Positions 6,197 through 6,803 of a DNA stretch of 6,803 nt are shown one piece after another. The position numbers and the translations under genes were made by a program. Below the pieces are notes generated by a model. The model was given only the letters and a program-made list of their open reading frames with translations. It was not told the origin of the DNA and did no database searches. The DNA comes from an uncultured Erysipelotrichaceae bacterium (GTDB lineage Bacteria > Bacillota_I > Bacilli_A > RF39 > UBA660): positions 1 through 6,803 of the forward strand of contig CADBSI010000032.1 of the NCBI GenBank assembly GCA_902797275.1, given 5' to 3'. The first letter of the stretch is position 1. Each line of letters begins with the position of its first letter.

Positions 6197-6225
6197 ATTA
6201 TAATATAAAAGTTTTATAATGTAAA
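6197..6225 (-). promoter_or_regulatory. Sigma-A-type promoter of pflX-like gene
   Basis: On the minus strand, TTTACA (6225-6220) is followed by a 17-base spacer and a perfect TATAAT (6202-6197). The expected start of transcription is about 6190, only about nine bases before the ATG at 6181. The short leader would read GTGATTTTT, in which GTGAT can serve as a weak ribosome-binding site. Confidence 0.75.
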
Positions 6226-6526
6226 ATTTTTTTTAATATAAAATAGTTGTAAGTTTTTAATATTAATTATTATTGCTTATTATTATTAATTATTATTGCT
6301 TATTATCGATTATTATTACACCATAAGTATATTGAATATGTGGGTTTAATATTTTAATATGTTAAATTAAATATGAAAGAAAATAGCTGTTAGGGGTGAA
6401 AATAAAAGAAATTAATATAAAATTATATAAAAAAGATATTTTTGAAAAATTTCAATAAAAAAAACTAGAAATTGTTAAAAAAGTAGTTAAAAATAATAAA
6501 AAAGTTCAAAAAGAGTAAAAATTTAC
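6226..6526. other. AT-rich divergent intergenic region, no convincing gene
   Basis: About 300 bases between the pflX and rpsJ promoters. It holds a 23-bp tandem repeat near 6261-6319 and then A-rich sequence with only very short reading frames. The best of these (GTG 6396 after AGGGGTGA, 20 codons to TAA 6456-6458) is lysine-rich and looks like a chance product of composition. TTGAAA and TTTCAA (about 6442-6455) form a small inverted repeat without a U-tract. I see no tRNA, other RNA gene or mobile element. Confidence 0.6.
6261..6319. repeat. 23-bp AT-rich tandem repeat, two exact copies plus a partial
   Basis: Bases 6261-6283 and 6284-6306 are identical 23-mers beginning TATTAATTATTATTGC. 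A third, degenerate copy follows (about 6304-6319, with CG replacing TA and A replacing G). It lies between two divergent promoters and is outside any gene. Origin by slippage is likely; a binding-site role is possible but unsupported. Confidence 0.8.
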
Positions 6527-6555
6527 TTGCTTTTCTTAACCTACTATGTTAAAAT
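6527..6555 (+). promoter_or_regulatory. Promoter of the S10 ribosomal protein operon
   Basis: TTGCTT (6527-6532) and TAAAAT (6550-6555) are separated by 17 bases, and TG at 6547-6548 gives an extended -10 (TGTTAAAAT). Upstream is an A-rich stretch (about 6470-6523) that resembles an UP element. Transcription should begin near 6562, giving a leader of about 110 bases before rpsJ. Confidence 0.8.
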
Positions 6556-6561
6556 ACTAGT

Positions 6562-6671
6562 CGTGTTTGATTGCTTAGATGTGCAAGGTTGCTGATACAC
6601 GAGGATGCGTTGTTCGGGTTATTTGCACGGAGCAAGCCTATACCAGATATAGACGAAGGGAGTGACATGAT
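6562..6671 (+). ncRNA. Structured rpsJ (S10 operon) leader RNA
   Basis: This 110-base leader is clearly richer in G and C than the rest of the window and is unlike the other 5' regions. Possible helices: CGTGT (6562-6566) with ACACG (6597-6601); GTGCAA (6581-6586) with TTGCAC (6623-6628); AGGTTGC (6586-6592) with GCAAGCCT (6632-6639, one bulge); and CTATA (6638-6642) with TATAG (6648-6652). The second and third are crossed or competing, so a pseudoknot or a switch between two folds is possible. It resembles the conserved leader seen before rpsJ in low-GC Gram-positives, thought to serve feedback control of the ribosomal protein operon; that family match is from memory. No rho-independent terminator is visible in it, so control at translation or by another mechanism is more likely. 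AAGGGAG (6656-6662) is the ribosome-binding site. Confidence 0.7.
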
Positions 6672-6803
6672 ATGTCAAAACAAGTAGTTCGCATAAGATT
6701 AAAAGCGTACGATCATAGAATACTTGATAATGCTTGTACTAAAATCGTTGAAACTGTTAAAAGATCAGGAGGAGAAATTAGTGGACCAGTACCACTTCCA
6801 ACT
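6672..6803 (+). CDS. rpsJ: 30S ribosomal protein S10, 3' truncated by window end
   Basis: The frame from ATG 6672 encodes 44 residues up to the window edge, with AAGGGAG nine bases upstream. The sequence contains RIRLKAYDHRILDNA, KIVETVKRSGGEISGPVPLP, which are the invariant S10 N-terminal blocks. The full protein is about 102 residues, so a little under half is present. S10 is part of the 30S head and also NusE, which binds NusB in antitermination. In Bacilli rpsJ is followed by rplC, rplD, rplW and the rest of the S10-spc cluster; that is expected beyond the window but not seen. Codon use is less extreme in AT content than that of its neighbours, as expected of a highly expressed gene. Confidence 0.97.
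   Translation, partial: MSKQVVRIRLKAYDHRILDNACTKIVETVKRSGGEISGPVPLPT

Noticed and set aside
6261..6319. CRISPR array
   Set aside because: The copies are directly adjacent without spacers and are low-complexity AT sequence; no cas gene is present.
6332..6360. TTGAAT-17-TAATAT as a promoter
   Set aside because: Only four of six matches in each box in very AT-rich DNA, and no gene follows it closely.
6442..6455. TTGAAA/TTTCAA inverted repeat as a terminator
   Set aside because: It has a tiny loop, no T-tract on the plus strand, and no upstream gene on either strand that needs it.
6396..6518. Two short in-frame lysine-rich segments after AGGGGTGA, split by TAA at 6456-6458, as a broken gene
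   Set aside because: The composition (AAA/AAT/ATT codons) is what an A-rich intergenic stretch gives by chance, and neither piece resembles a known protein.

Overview
The window is strongly AT-rich (by eye about three quarters or more A+T). It uses the standard bacterial code: Trp codons are TGG and no in-frame TGA is read through. Promoters are sigma-A-like, and most starts have AGGAGG-type Shine-Dalgarno sites. With a GerE orthologue, a SpoIIIAH-like protein, a GerM-like protein and a Firmicutes-style rpsJ leader, this points to a low-GC member of the Bacilli. It is plausibly an uncultured gut lineage near the Erysipelotrichia/RF39-type groups, but the exact taxon cannot be fixed from this stretch.

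Layout. (i) 1-1337: a surface or secreted accessory pair. It holds the 3' end of a BspA-type leucine-rich-repeat protein with 66-bp in-frame repeats, then a small membrane-anchored protein with a bacterial Ig-like domain, closed by an intrinsic terminator. (ii) 1343-4255: a near-consensus promoter, then helD (RNA polymerase-associated UvrD-like helicase), a spoIIIAH-like gene and gerE, all on the plus strand with 30- and 45-base gaps, ending at a clear terminator. (iii) 4276-5196: a gerM-like gene with two GerMN domains, starting only 20 bases after that terminator. (iv) 5228-5259: a hairpin between convergent genes. (v) 5282-6225, minus strand: a PflX-type (COG1313) radical SAM protein with its own good promoter and an unusually short leader. 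(vi) 6226-6526: an AT-rich divergent intergenic region with a 23-bp tandem repeat and no convincing gene. (vii) 6527-6803: an extended -10 promoter, a structured, comparatively GC-rich leader RNA, and the first 44 codons of rpsJ (S10), the usual head of the S10 ribosomal protein operon.

The most interesting biology is the compact spoIIIAH-gerE-gerM set. In Bacillus subtilis, SpoIIIAH and GerM both belong to the transenvelope complex between mother cell and forespore, and GerE is the late mother-cell regulator. Here they sit together, outside any visible spoIIIA operon, and two of them lie downstream of a housekeeping-type promoter and a transcription-factor gene. The rest of the window is recognisable core or accessory gene content. 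I see no evidence here of a wholly new defence, mobile or catalytic system.
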